From positions 103,091-167,090 of the forward strand of contig JAYMTJ010000012.1 in the NCBI GenBank assembly GCA_036897525.1: DNA of 64,000 bases. The letters are read 5' to 3'. The position numbers and the translations under genes were made by a program. Source of the DNA: Pelargonium x hortorum. Lineage: Eukaryota > Streptophyta > Magnoliopsida > Geraniales > Geraniaceae. Positions 51,771 to 63,310 of this stretch are shown here, one piece after another (position 1 is the stretch's first letter; every line of letters begins with the position of its first letter). The notes beneath the pieces are model-generated. The model was not told the origin of the DNA, searched no databases, and saw only the letters and a program-made list of their open reading frames with translations.

Positions 51771-52130
51771 CCGACCCAGGGTTTAAGATCGAACCCCTTC
51801 TTAATCTAAATTCTCTAAAGTAAACTCAAAATAAAAGTAGAATATAAAGGGTGCTAAATCAGTCACATAGGCTCTAACTTTAATGAAAGGGTACCCCAAC
51901 TGAGTAAAAAGACTCGACTCGATAGCAATATGGCATTATCTTTTTAAAGCTATATTGCTGGTTTCTTAGCTTTGGGGAGCTTTTTCTAGGCCTAGGGTCT
52001 AAAGCGGATAGGTAAGTTAAACTTGGAGGCTTTGGAGATTCTAAAAGAAAGGGGTGAATTTCTAATTCTAATTAAAGGAATCAACTATAATCAATAAAAG
52101 AAAGTCGGTATACGTACGTAGAACGTAGAG

Positions 52131-52225
52131 GTAAGCTTAATTGGTACCTAAACAGCAGATAATTGACATTCTAGGCAGAGTCTGGATAGAAACATTGGCA
52201 TGATTCTCTTTCCAGGGGTCACTTA
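52131..52225 (+). repeat. Array unit copy, partial
   Basis: TTGGTACCTAAACAGCAGAT, then ATTGACATTCTAGGCAG, AACATTGGCATGATTC and CTCTTTCC. The GTAAGCTTAATTGGTACC start is shared almost exactly with the copy at 59953-59972. Confidence 0.55.
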
Positions 52226-52230
52226 GGTCA

Positions 52231-52376
52231 AAGTCAAGGGTTCTGAGCTCTTTGTTAAGTACCATGAATACGCTATAACTAAAAGTAAAGTCAGTATAAT
52301 CAGGTGATAGGTTCTAACTAATAGGCTCAATAAGGTATAAACGGGAAACCTCGAGTCGGGCTTTCAAGAGTAGGCG
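52231..52376 (+). repeat. Dispersed repeat family C, copy 2
   Basis: TCAAAGTCAAGGGTTCTGAG, then TCTAACTAATAGG, ATAAGGTATAAACGGGA and CGAGTCGGGCTTTCAAGAG, paralogous to 26105-26186. Confidence 0.6.
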
Positions 52377-53859
52377 TTAAAGGTCTGAAAGGAAAGTATG
52401 TAAAAAGAAAGAGATGCTGGCTATTTATCTATTTATATAGGGTCTTACCTGGTGTATAGTATAACAGTATATCCTGGGTTTTTTCTTGTCAGGTATTCCT
52501 TTTCAGAAGGAAGTAAGTTGTTTCCTTATGTTGAGTTTTTAAGCAAGCGTGTCAGTTTCTTAGGAATCCCCGGGATCACCAGTCAGACAAAGGTTTCTAA
52601 GAAATTTTTTGGAGGTTTTACTACCTTTTCTTTTGTGCTTGCTTTTGGGTAGAGCATAGTATAGTACAGGCATAACCTAGAGGAACTCCACAAACTGGAC
52701 TTTGACTTCTTCTTATAGCAGTGCCTCTTTTATTAAGTAAGTGTCTTTCCTGGCATAGTTGAATAAGAAGTAGTTCTAATCTTATTCTTAGTAACCTTCC
52801 AGCTATTAGTTAGGTTTGAATAGATATATGGTAGGTCTAGAGAGTCCTTTAGGTTGAAGGTGTACTCCCTCCTTAGTTAGTCAAACGGAGGTTTCTAGAA
52901 AATGTGTTAAAGCGCGCGAGAAAAAAAAAGGCTCGGATGTCAAGTTTATAGAAAGGCTTTTTCTTATATTTAGATAGAAAGTAGTATAGAGATCCTGGGT
53001 TTGGGTTAATAGAGTGAAGTAGGAAGGAAAGGCCTGGTTTCAACTAAATAAAGAAAATAGGGGACACGTGTAAGTGGGGTGGGCCGCTTCTTTTATATTG
53101 AGATTTTTTTCTTTTAAAAAGGACAAGGGTTTTTAGGAAGGATAGTGGGTCTATTCTTTTGTTCTTTGTAAATCTCTATTATCTAAAAGCAAGCAATTCA
53201 ATTAGATACCATGTCAACAAGCAAGGAGGGGGCTCGAAAAGTCATATCAAGGAAGAGGTTTGATAGCATTAGAACCTGTGTCTTAGCGTGTTTAGTGTTA
53301 TTCTGGTTCAGTTTCTGAAAAGTAGATTTGATTTGTTTCTAGGCTTCCTATTTCGTTTCGAAGTCTAAAATAGAACTGGATTTTTAGAGGGTTATTAGAA
53401 TAAGTTTGTACTAAAAGAGTTAAGGTATAGAAGGAAAGTTTTGTTTGTCTGTATTCTAGTTTTTTCATCAGTAAATTAGGTAGGAAGGTCCCGAGGATCG
53501 CGGGTTTTAGCTATTTACGTCATTCAAATTCAAAGAATTCTAGGGGAGATGCGCCATCGAAAATTGTTTCTACTCTTGTTCTCGTTGTTTGTAAAGGCAG
53601 GAAAGGCCAGTTCACAAAGGAAATTCATAAGCCGTGAAAGGAGCTTAAAGCGAAGTGGTCTTACAATTTACAAGTACGAGGAGTTTCTAATTCTAAACTA
53701 GAGTCTTATATAGTTATAGAAGATTGAACCGGTTTCGGAAAAGTGAACATAAAGGAGTTTTTCTACTTTACAAGGGTTCAAGGTTTTCCTTTATTAGCTT
53801 AGTAGAAGTAGCTAGTTTTGTAAGAGTAGCGGGTTGGAGGTGCATAAGAAAGTTTATGA

Positions 53860-54095
53860 AAAAAGGGTCCTTTTGTCTAAAAAGTCTAGCTAACAAAGAG
53901 CTAATATCTATTCTATTTTATAAAGAGAGCAACTCAATAGTGATTGATATAGTCAAAATCAGGCGCAACGAGGTTGAATCGGGAAACCAAAGCACCTTAA
54001 AACGGTACCTAAACAGCAGATATTTTGTTTTGATATTCGAGATAGTGGTTTTGGCATTATGCCACTGTATCTGTCTTCCTTTTTTCTTTCACTTT
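53860..54095 (+). repeat. Array unit copy, long
   Basis: CTAGCTAACAAAGAGCTAAT at 53886, CTATTCTATTTTATAAAGAG, GCACCTTAAAACGGTACC, TAAACAGCAGATA, TTCGAGATAGTGG, TTGGCATTAT and CTGTCTTCC. It shows that the CTAGCTAAC block lies just 5' of the GGTACCTAAAC block in one unit. The plus-strand 128-codon frame 53724-54110 runs through it and is not believed. Confidence 0.6.
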
Positions 54096-54970
54096 TGTGT
54101 AGGAGTTTGAGTGTTCTTTTGTTTCATTTACTAAAGCAGGCTAAGCTAAAGTGGGAGCGCTATAAAGGTTGTTTTGCTAGATCTAGTTAGATAGAGGGTC
54201 CCTTTGTTATCGAATGGGAGGTTCGTCAATAAGCCAGTAAGGGGCTTTTAGTACTTCCAAAAAGAGACTCTTAAAGATTTTTCTTTTTATATAGATAGAT
54301 TCAGATTGCAAGGGGGTTCTAGTCAGCATGAGGTTAATTAGGGAAGGCGAGGCTTTAGGCTGGGTTTCATTCTTATTATATTATAAAGCAAGAAAATCAG
54401 TGTTAAAGGGCTCTAAATATGTCATGTCAAAGGGGGGAAAATGACATTCTGGATAGTAACTTCAGCTTCAGCATTGTTTGGATTGAGATGTAAACGGCTT
54501 TGTCGGATTGAAAAGCATTTGAGGAGTTGCTCTTATATGTCTTATATTTATGCGTGTTCCTTTGTCTTCTGTATGTTTGTCTGATAGAGTCTTGAGAGTC
54601 TTTTTGTATAAGTTACTTCTAATATGTATGTCTAGCTAGTAGGGTAGGCTTAGCCTGACCGATCTTCTCTCTTTTTGTTTCTTTTTCTCTCTTATAAACT
54701 TATAAATAAATGAAAATCTTTCACTCTACTAATACTAATACTAATAAAATAAAAGCGAGTTAGTTAGGATATTAAAAGAATACTAAAAAATATTCTTTTC
54801 TTTATCTTTTCTTTCTAATCTAAAGGTTTTACACTTTGCTCAACTCAAGGGGATCTAACTTAATGAAAGTGAATCTACTCTATCTATCCTCTATATCTTG
54901 ATCTCGGTACATACCCATAATAGCAGACAAATCCAAGTAAAGATACAATAAAAATCTTTTCTAAGGGGCC

Positions 54971-55720
54971 TTCAATCAGTCAAATGGGGAAAAAAACACC
55001 TTACGGAGTACGTAAACTAAAGAAAAAAGCTATTCTAGACGGCAATAAGACGTTGTTTCATTTCATACTGAATCCGTTTTCTTTCTTTGATTATGAGCCT
55101 TAACAGGAAATTATTATAAGGGGACTTTTTTCTTATCTTATATCAAATTCTCTTGCATATAGGTTTCAATAGGATTCTAAAGACTTGCTCTATTCACTTT
55201 ACGGGTTTCCGCTTAGCTGAATGGGATGTATTCAAATGAACAGGTTGAGTGGAGTTATCTATTCGTAAGAAACACAAAAATCTAAAGAAACATAGTAGAA
55301 ACCCACGGTCCAAGGTTATTTTAGGAAAAGACCTTACCTTAAATAAAAGTTAGACTAACAGCATAAAAGGAGCATTCTAGACAGCAATGTGTCAGTGTTT
55401 GTTTTCATATCTAAATCTTTTCTTTATTAGAATTGACCTGAAATAGAGGAACTGCTCTTCTTCTTATAAACTTCTTTGTTTCTCGGTTTCGCTGGGATAT
55501 ATAAAATCAAACTCTAAAACGTAGTAGAACCCTAGGTTTGCAGGTCAGATAGGGAAATTACCTACTCGATACCTTAACTAAAGAAAAAGGCTATTCTAGA
55601 CAGCAATACGGCAATGTTTTCTTTCCTAGATTTACTTACTGGTTTCTTTCTTAGTTTTTGGGAGTTGTTTCTGGCGTATGCTTCTCTGTTTCTTGGTTTC
55701 AATGGGATTATAGGGATTTT
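54971..55720 (+). repeat. Three consecutive array unit copies
   Basis: Landmark TATTCTAGACGGCAA or its variants at 55031, 55372 and 55592, each preceded by a CTAAACTAAAGAAAAA or ACTAACAGCATAAAA block. Each is followed by CGTTGTTTCATTTC, CAGTGTTTGTTTTC or GCAATGTTTTCTTTCC. The spacing is about 340 and then 220 bp, so the last pair is shortened. Confidence 0.6.
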
Positions 55721-55909
55721 AGAGTAGGAATCTCTTTCGCTTCATGTTATGGGATACTAGGATAATTTGAGTCAAGGCTTCTTGTCCTCTTACTTACGGA
55801 CCTAGCTAACAAAAAAGGTTGAATAAATTCTCTAAGCTTTATAAATCAAGCAGGTAAATCAAAAATAGAGACAATAAAAGCTTTGGTATTTGATAAGGGA
55901 TTGCTTTTT

Positions 55910-56135
55910 AGGTTTTCTGGTTTCGAGTTTTCTATGGATATTCAGTCAGATAGTTCAGTTTTGTATGTTAATAAAGTTATAGAATCCATAGCCAGTTTTC
56001 TTAGGTTGAGCTTGAGAGTCTTTAAACATTATTATAAAGGTAATTGAGTTTTGAAGGGGGAATTTCCTAGGTTTTGGGTTACCCAAGTCGGGTAGAAGTT
56101 TTAAAGAAAGGTATAGGGAAAGATGGGTATCTCAA
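55910..56135 (+). repeat. Dispersed repeat family E, copy 1
   Basis: GGTTTTCTGGTTTCGAG, ATATTCAGTCAG, TTTTGTATGTTAA, then GGGTAGAAGTTTTAAAG and GGGAAAGATGGG. The partner at 60369-60512 has GGTTTCTGGTTC, ATATTCAGTCAGGCAG, GTTTGTATGTTAAAG, GGGTAGAAGTTGTGAAG and AAAGAAAGATGGG. Confidence 0.6.
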
Positions 56136-56673
56136 CAGAAGAAAAGGGCATTCTAGTCTAGTAATAATAAGAAGCGGAGTCTAAGGACCTTGCATAATTC
56201 TAATAGATAGGATTGAAATTTTCGGTTTACAAGTAAATCCAGTTAAAGGGAAGTATAGCCGCGGAAGGATTCTATTTTAAGGCAATTTAGCTGGGGTAGG
56301 CTCCTATTATGGGTAAGTAGAGAATACGGTTCTAAGTTCAGTGGGTTCCTTTCTCTATTCTTTTCTTTCATCTGTAAACGTTTGAAACGAGCTCTTTCTT
56401 ATTGATTGGAAATCCTTTACTTAAGTTTTTGTTTCTTTTGTTTCCAAGGGATACTCTTCTTTTTTTTTTAAGGGAGAATTTTTTTACGAAATAGATTCCT
56501 GTATTAGATTAGCCTTTTTAGTTAGCTAGTTCTCTCTCGTTAAAGGGTTTCTCGATTTTGGGGAGGAGGGGAATCAGAGAACCTGGGTCAAGGAATATCC
56601 CTTGGGTAGCTTTTCCACTTTTAAACTGAATGGGATCTATCTTCACCCCTTCAAAACGAAGAAAAAGAGAGAT

Positions 56674-57400
56674 AGTCAAATCCGGTGCTAAACAGGTCAA
56701 ATAAGGAAAATGACTCGGTATCCAAACAGCATAAAAAGCTATTCTAGGTATCAACTGAAGCATTGTTTGCTTTTATCATCGGTATTCCCCTTTTCTTTCG
56801 ATTCTGTTTTTGATTAGGTTTCTTAGGCAAAGTAGAAACAGGAAAAACAGTACTTAGATTAGATTGTTAAGGGAAGCAGTAAGTCAGGTAGGGAAGGGAA
56901 GTAGAAGCTGGGATTCCCTTTTTTTTGCTAGTTGTATAGTATAGAGAGTTTTCTCTCTGAGATTTCTTCCGGTTGAGGGTTGCTTGCGGATCTAGTTAAC
57001 AAGGAGCTAATCTCTTTTCAATCTATAAACTTTTGAAGGAATTCATTCAAATCTAAATAAAGAGAGTCAAAACAAAACAAGTGCTAAAGAGGTTGGATGA
57101 GGAATGTGAATTGATACCTAAACATGGGTCTTGTTTACTTTCATTTGCATTCCTTATGACTGTACCTTAATTCAAGTATTAGCAGTCGCTTTGTTAGGAG
57201 TTGCTTGTTTCAGTCAATTTATTGCTTTCTTTGTTTCAACTTAATCTTCTAAATCTTAAAGGTATGTATTCACTTCAGGGGGACCCTAGTCTAATAGGGA
57301 AAAAACACCCTACTCGGTAACTAAACCGGCAATCAACGAGATTCTAGAGAGCGGGCGCTGTTCTATTTGAATCTGTCTTCCTGGTTTCTTTAAGCTGATG
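56674..57400 (+). repeat. Three array unit copies
   Basis: GGTGCTAAACAGGTCAAATA at 56684 with TATTCTAGGTATCAA. Next come CTAGTTAACAAGGAGCTAAT at 56992 with AAGTGCTAAAGAGGTTGG and GATACCTAAACATGG. The third has ACTCGGTAACTAAACCGG near 57312 with GATTCTAGAGAGCGG. This segment gives the clearest view of the block order in the unit. Confidence 0.6.
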
Positions 57401-58685
57401 GAAAGCCTTTCATTAATGAAATGAGATGTAATTCAGTTCGGTAGTTGTTATTTCATTTCAAGTAGATATTTTTAGTGTATGGTTGTATTGCTCTTTTACT
57501 TCCTACTTATTTATAGGTAGGGTTGCTTCACAAGACAGGAATTGCGTATAGATAGTTAAAAGAGGTTGAGTTCGTTTATTGGGATTGAGTGACGGAGTCT
57601 TTTATGACTGAAAAGTAGACCGGTTTCCAAGTTTGACTTGACCTGTATAATCTAAAGTGTTTCGAGGGATTAGAACCAGTTACTTTCTGAATATGAGTAT
57701 GTCAAGGTTTCCTTTATTTATTAGTTAGTATAGAATAATAGAGGAAGCGCTATTTTCTACACTCTTCTAAAAGAATCCCTTTAGTTTATTATATTAATAG
57801 GTCGGAGTTCCATAAGTAAGAGCACAAGCTTCTATTTGAAAGTAAAACAAAAGTAAGGGAAGTTTAAAAAAGAACTCGGTAGCTTTGTTTTCTCGTCTAA
57901 AGTGAGGTTTGACAGGATTTTTGTAATGAAAGCAGTTTTTGATAGAGCAAGGGCTTCTTTTAGGTACTCAGCTTTTTTATAGAATGAGCCTTTTTTCGTT
58001 TATAATAAAGGAAATGGGTTTTTACAGAGCAGGGTAGGCGTGCACAAGCTATTGATGGGGAATTCAGAAGGTATACTGAGTTTAGGGTATGAGTAGAAGC
58101 TGTCAAATACAAAAAGCTCCAAGTTTGCGAGGTTTGAGGAAGTAGATTTTTGGTATAAAATAAAGAAAGCAGAGTAAGGTACAGAATCTAAGCATAGCTT
58201 GTTACTTTAGAGGGTTCTCTTTCCGAAGAACTAGGTGCAGCAGCTCTTTTTTTTAGGGTTCAAGTAGGGATTCGGTTATTAGAGTGTTTTTTGAAAAATG
58301 GGTTCGTACTAAAGTATAAATCTAGTGAGAAAGAGTCCTGGTATAGCTCTAAGGTTAGAAGGGGCTGGAGTTTTGTAACTAGTAGTAAAGCAGCGGGGAT
58401 TCTAATAATAGGTCAAATCTTGGTTAGGGGAGTCCAAAAAGGATCGAATTTCTAGTAACCAAAGCTCCGTTTTCCGGAGTCGTACAAAAAGTAGTTTGTT
58501 CCTGAAATTGAAGGTTAGTAGGTTTCCAGATTAAGGGTTTCATAGCTAGATAAACGACGGGTTTCTTTTCTCGTCAGTGATGAGGGTTTTCTAGTTCTGC
58601 TTATGGATCTTACGGGGCCTTTTTCGAAAGTGAATCTAAAAGCTATCCTAAATATGATAGTAGGACAGGAAACTAAAAAAACCTT

Positions 58686-58835
58686 AGTCAAAACGGATGT
58701 TAAATAGGGCAACGAGCTCCCTCAACTGTAAATAAAAGGCATCTTAGGCATTCTAGCTAGAAACCTTTTGGTGCGTTGGAATGAATCCAGAATGTTCTTA
58801 GCTTTTATTGATTGAAAATTAGGAGTTGCTCATAA
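58686..58835 (+). repeat. Array unit copy
   Basis: TTAAATAGGGCAACGAGC, GGCATTCTAGCTAGAAACC, GAATGAATCCAG, CTTAGCTTTTATTGATTG and TTAGGAGTTGCTCAT, in the usual order. Confidence 0.6.
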
Positions 58836-58994
58836 GTAAAAGGTAATGAGTAGGCTTTTTTTAGTTTAAGAAAGGTTATTCTAGAGTGTATGAAAGAGAA
58901 CAAAAGCCTAAGTGGGTATATAGATTAGATAGGTAGAGCTTGTTGCTAGCCAGTGTAAGGAAATGAAAGAAGTATAAGAATATAGGGTTAGTTG

Positions 58995-59051
58995 TTTTAG
59001 TATAGGTTAGTACTATTAGATAGATGGTAATAGTACTAACCTAAACTAAAG
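58995..59051. repeat. Long near-perfect hairpin (16-bp perfect stem, extended)
   Basis: TAGGTTAGTACTATTA at 59003-59018 pairs without mismatch to TAATAGTACTAACCTA at 59028-59043 around the 9-nt loop GATAGATGG. Beyond one A/A mismatch the pairing continues with TTTAGT (58996-59001) against ACTAAA (59045-59050), plus a terminal T/G. That is about 22 Watson-Crick pairs. It is the longest inverted repeat with a short loop that I found in the window. No adjacent gene. Confidence 0.9.
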
Positions 59052-59920
59052 CGGGAAGGGAAGGTCCAGGGAAGAAGGGCAAAGCTCGTAAGATATGTAT
59101 TTTGGTTTAGTAACTGGGAAACCCCCGGCTACGAGTAGTTATTAAGATTGAGAGGAATAAAAGACAGGGTTTACTCTAAGAAATCGGATTAGAACTTCCT
59201 AGCTATAGAAGTGAATTTAGGGTCCTCTTCTTCGTCCCTTAGGTTTGAGCTAAGGAAGCTTGGGGGCTATCAAGAAAGGAGTTGCTTTTTCTTAAAGGCT
59301 AGGGTTTTTACAAACGTTTCCAGTTTCGTATATCTTTTATGAGTCTTAGATCCTGGGGTTTCGTTGAAGTAGGTAGTTTCAGCTTTAGCGTTTTGAAGGA
59401 GCCTTTTTCATTTCATAAAGAGCGATATTCCGAGGGTTTCCTATATAGGGGTTTCTGGCTAAAAGTAGCTAGATTTGCTTTTGAAAAAGGTCAAGCTCGT
59501 AAAAGTATGGCAAAGAAAGGAACCTCTCAAACTTTGTTTAAGGATTTGAAAGAAAAGCCAAAGTGAAAGATTAGGACAGGGAATCTCGTACCAAAATCAG
59601 TAGGAAATTGAAGTGGGAACTCCTGAAAAAGCTATATCATAAAGTTTTGCTAGGTTTGTGGGGGCATATAAAGTTGGTTTCGGATATTGAGTCATTTTTG
59701 TCAGTAAGCCAGGGCTCAAAGAAAGTCAACAATAAGAAGAAGTGTTATAGGATTAGAAACCTTTTTGATGTTTGAGACTCCTGTATCAGTCTTTTTGAAG
59801 TTAGCTGGTTTTACCCTGCGCAAAGGGTTTAAGAGACTTGTGCCAGGTTATCCAGGGCCTTCCCTTTTCTTTCTACTTTCATGGTTTTCTAGCTCCATTT
59901 ACACTAAAGGAATGGGAGGT

Positions 59921-60080
59921 AATTAGGTCAAATAAATTAGGGGAAACAGACAGCTTAAGCTTAATTGGTACCTGAACTAAAGAGAATTGACATTTGTATT
60001 AACTTGAGTGTGATTCTATCTAATCCCCAAATTTCTTTAGCTTTGCCTGTAAAGTCTTTTCTTTCTTTCTTTCTTTCTTT
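59921..60080 (+). repeat. Array unit copy ending in a (CTTT)n microsatellite
   Basis: TTAGGTCAAATAAATTAGG, AAGCTTAATTGGTACC, TGAACTAAAGAG, ATTGACATT, TTTCTTTAGCTTTGCC. It runs into CTTTT plus five CTTT units at 60056-60080. Confidence 0.6.
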
Positions 60081-60245
60081 AATGAAGGCTCTGTATGCCC
60101 TTTATGTTTCCAACCCTAAACCTAAATAAAGGAGCTCTGTAGTATAAGAATTCCAGGTTTTTTCTTCCTTATACTTATACTAGATCTAGCGTAAGAGGTT
60201 TTACAAGGATATAGAGAGATTTCCTAGATTTCGGGTAGAGTCATA

Positions 60246-60310
60246 ATAGAGTTAGGTGGGTAAACCCAGGATAGGCGTTAGGTAGGAGTTCTTGACAAAA
60301 AGGACTCGGA
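60246..60310 (+). repeat. Dispersed repeat family B, copy 2
   Basis: ATAGAGTTAGGTGGGTAAAC, CCAGGATAGGCG, GACAAAAAGGACTCGG. Confidence 0.55.
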
Positions 60311-60368
60311 TAAGAAAGGCCTAACTATAAAAAAGGCATTCTATTTGATCTGCAAACTGGGTTTCTTA

Positions 60369-60512
60369 GGTTTCTGGTTCTGTATATTCAGTCAGGCAGT
60401 CAGGTTTGTATGTTAAAGCTGTGGATAAAGGCAGTCTCTTTTGAAAGGTAAAGCTAGTTTCTTAGTTTAGGGTAAGGGTAGAAGTTGTGAAGTCCCTAAA
60501 GAAAGATGGGAC
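60369..60512 (+). repeat. Dispersed repeat family E, copy 2
   Basis: Partner of 55910-56135: TTTCTGGTTCTGTATATTC, AGTCAGGCAGTC, GTTTGTATGTTAAAG, GGGTAGAAGTTGTG, AAAGAAAGATGGG. Confidence 0.6.
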
Positions 60513-61079
60513 GAGAGGTTCTGGAGTTTCAGAGTCTTCTCTTTGAAAGAAGGTTTTTTAAGAAGTAGGTATAGAGTTCAGGACTGGTGATAAAGAGTTT
60601 TGGCTATTAAGCAGCATTTGATTAGTATAGTTATAGTCTTTTATAGGGAGCGAAGGCTTAGTATTCTTCGATTCTGTTTCTCTCTAAGGTAACAAAGGTA
60701 ACAGAACGAGGTCTATTCATTTACTTTTGAGTCATTTAAGAAAGAAAGAAAGTTAAGAGGTTTGGTCTATAAGGAGGCTTTTGATCCTGTTGTAGAGCTT
60801 ATGAGAACCTGGCAATATGTAATTCCAAATAAAATATAATAACAAATACAAAGTTAGGAGTTTTGGGCGATAAGCTAAAGAATTTACGGTCCAGTAACTC
60901 GAGAGATATGTCTTTCGAAGAGTAAGAAACAGGGTAGAATGATAGCTATGAGTCGAGTCCGCCGGCAAGGTAGAGCCCAGATATAAGTCAAGTTCTTAAA
61001 CTTCAAGCAGGTCGATAGGAGAAACAGGTTTGAAAAATGAGTATATAATATAAGCAATTCAAATAAAAGAAAGTTTTAT

Positions 61080-62295
61080 GTTAAATAGGTCGTATAGGGC
61101 ACCACCTAACTTAGTATGTATCGAAACTTTAGAAAAGGGGCCTTCTATATTGCAACTTAGGTTTGTTTGAATGAATTGGCCTTCCTTTTGTCTTAGCTTT
61201 ATAAAAATTTCGTTAGGAGTTCCCTGTTCCAGTAAGTCAATTTCTTTTCCACTTCCTTTTAAGAATTGGGATGTCTTACAATTGAGGAAAGTGCGCTTTA
61301 TTGCCTTTGGTCTTGTCCTTATCTAGCTAATACTAAGCCCTTCTCTCTCTTCTCTATTCAATCTATTCTCTATAAGCTTTCTAAATCAATTCAATAAAGA
61401 TATAGTCAAATTGGTTGGTAAAGGGGTAATAATAGGGCGCTAAATTAGTACCGAAACTGCGGATAAAGGACATTTTAGGTATTGACTTTGGCTTTGGCAG
61501 GATTCTATCTCATTCGTGTTCCATTTTTCTTTAGCTTTATACAGGAAAGTACTTGATTTAAGGAGTCTTATTGAGTGTAAGTTCCTTTGTTTCTAGGTTT
61601 CTGCTTGGGTCCCCTGGATTTTAGTAAGGAAGTCTACTAGTTTTACCGGAAAGAAGTGATCTAAAGTTTTTCTTGACTTACCAATCTAGCTAACAGGGAG
61701 CGATTATCTGTCAATCTCTCTATAAAATGAAGATATAAAGTCTAAAGTAGGCAGATAGGGGGTTTTAAAGAAAGATAAAAGTACGTAAATAGATACAAGA
61801 AAAAGGGATGAGAAACAGGTCAAATAGGGCACTGACTGAGTATTGAAACTTAGGATAAAAGGCATTCTGGATATAAACATATAAACAAGGGCGTTGTTCT
61901 CTTTCATCCCTAACCTGGTTTCTTTATTTGAAAGGGCATTTTTTTATTCAAAGTAATGAAGTAGTTTTCTAGGTTTTTGGTTCTAGATGGGTAAGGTAGC
62001 GAAGTTATTCATAGATGAGGGGTTTCTAAGTTCTAAGTTAAATCAGGTTAAGTTTCATAGAAGAAAGCAGAGTCAATCTTTTGACTATAAAGGAAAGGAA
62101 GGATCTTAAAGACATTAGAAAGGAAAGAGGTTGAATCGGTAAAACACCGGGTACCGAACCCTAAAAAAAGGAGATTCTAGATAGAAAAGCAGGAGATCTG
62201 CATTCCCTATTTCTTAGCTTTGACTGAGAATTCGTATAAACTGCCATTAAGTAAGTAGTTGCTCTTTAGGTTCCAATGTTTCTGATTCCCAATAA
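61080..62295 (+). repeat. Four near-regular array unit copies
   Basis: Starts at about 61080 (GTTAAATAGGTCGTATAGG), 61415 (GGTTGGTAAAGGGGTAAT), 61805 (GAAACAGGTCAAATAGGG) and 62115 (AGAGGTTGAATCGG). Start-to-start distances are about 335, 390 and 310 bp. The CTAGCTAA block at 61323 and 61685 is 362 bp apart. This is the most regular part of the array and the best place to derive a consensus. Confidence 0.65.
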
Positions 62296-62536
62296 TTAAG
62301 AAGTCGAAGGTCTTTTAGAAAAAGAGTAGGAATTTTTTGAGTTTCAAAGAAGTCGGTCAAAAAGAAGTTTTATGGGTTGTAAGGTTCTCCAATTCTGGAC
62401 AATGAAACAGGCTTTTAGGACCGGAGTATAAAGAAGCGGGGTTTCAATTTCAAATATAGAAGTGAGACTTTCTTTTCTTATTGGCTCGCTCTAGTTTACC
62501 GAGTTCCGAAGATATAGATTTGACTAGGCTTAAGAT

Positions 62537-62597
62537 TAATGGAGTTAAGTGGGTAAACACATAGTAGGTATAGAATTCTCGAGAAAAGGACTCGTAA
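62537..62597 (+). repeat. Dispersed repeat family B, copy 3
   Basis: AATGGAGTTAAGTGGGTAAA at 62538, ACATAGTAGGTATAG and TCTCGAGAAAAGGACTCG. Confidence 0.6.
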
Positions 62598-62879
62598 GTA
62601 AATAGCGGATAGCTAATAAGAGTAGAGGGTGTATAGCTATAAGAATTCCGGTTTCTGGTAATAGAACTTTGAGCCTAGGGTTTGAAAGAAATGTCGGAAT
62701 CGAATAAAGAGTAGAAAGGAGTTCTTTTTTTATAAGCTAAAATCTTGTCTGAGCTCTTAGCCAGTTAAAAAGGCATAAGTGTAAGTAGTACGCAGAAGAC
62801 TGAGAAAGCGATGAAGACATAGCACAAGAGGCATTACCTTAGACTAATAGAACACTACTAAATAATGGTGCGATAGCCC

Positions 62880-63310
62880 TTAACTATAATATTGTATTAG
62901 TTTCTTTCGTTAGTAAGTGTATAGAGTTGTCTTTCTAGGAGATCTTCTTCTACCATATGTAGTTTATCAGTGAAGAAGGTAGGAACCTCAGATGAATAGG
63001 AAGTAGTCTATCTAACCGACTCAAACTTCCAGTTTAGGAGGTAGGTGTAACAGTACAAGTTTAATAGAGATAGAACAGGATAGCGCACCAGCAAATCAAT
63101 CTTCTTATGCTGCAGCTACTTCTTTTGTTGTTGACTTGTACTCTTCCTCTTCTTTCATAGACCAAGACTCCTTAGACTTGTACTTACTTGAGCTAGACCT
63201 AGACGACTTAACAGACTTTTAAGAGTTAGACGAGTTATATTCTGTATTACTTGACTTATTAGTAGAAGAAGGAGAAGCTGTAGACTTAACAGAAGTAGTC
63301 TTGATAGGAG
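62880..63310 (-). repeat. A-rich relic element with CCTCCTAAACT motif (copy 3, inverted)
   Basis: On the minus strand one frame reads Ser/Lys-rich pieces (KTTSVKSTASPSSTNKSS, then after a stop KSVKSSRSSSSKYKSKES) ahead of CCTCCTAAACTGGAAG at 63041-63026. Another frame beyond the motif reads SSEVPTFFTDKLHMVEEDLL. Stops break every frame. Organisation parallels 18.3-18.8 and 31.0-31.9 kb: basic or polar peptide potential followed by the motif. The best inference is a relic of one dispersed element. It might derive from a coding gene such as a retroelement gag, but no reverse transcriptase or protease motif was seen. Confidence 0.4.

Noticed and set aside
53724-54110. 128-codon frame, plus strand
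   Set aside because: Starts at a non-ATG codon and its 3' half runs straight through an array repeat copy whose other copies keep no frame; no domain seen.
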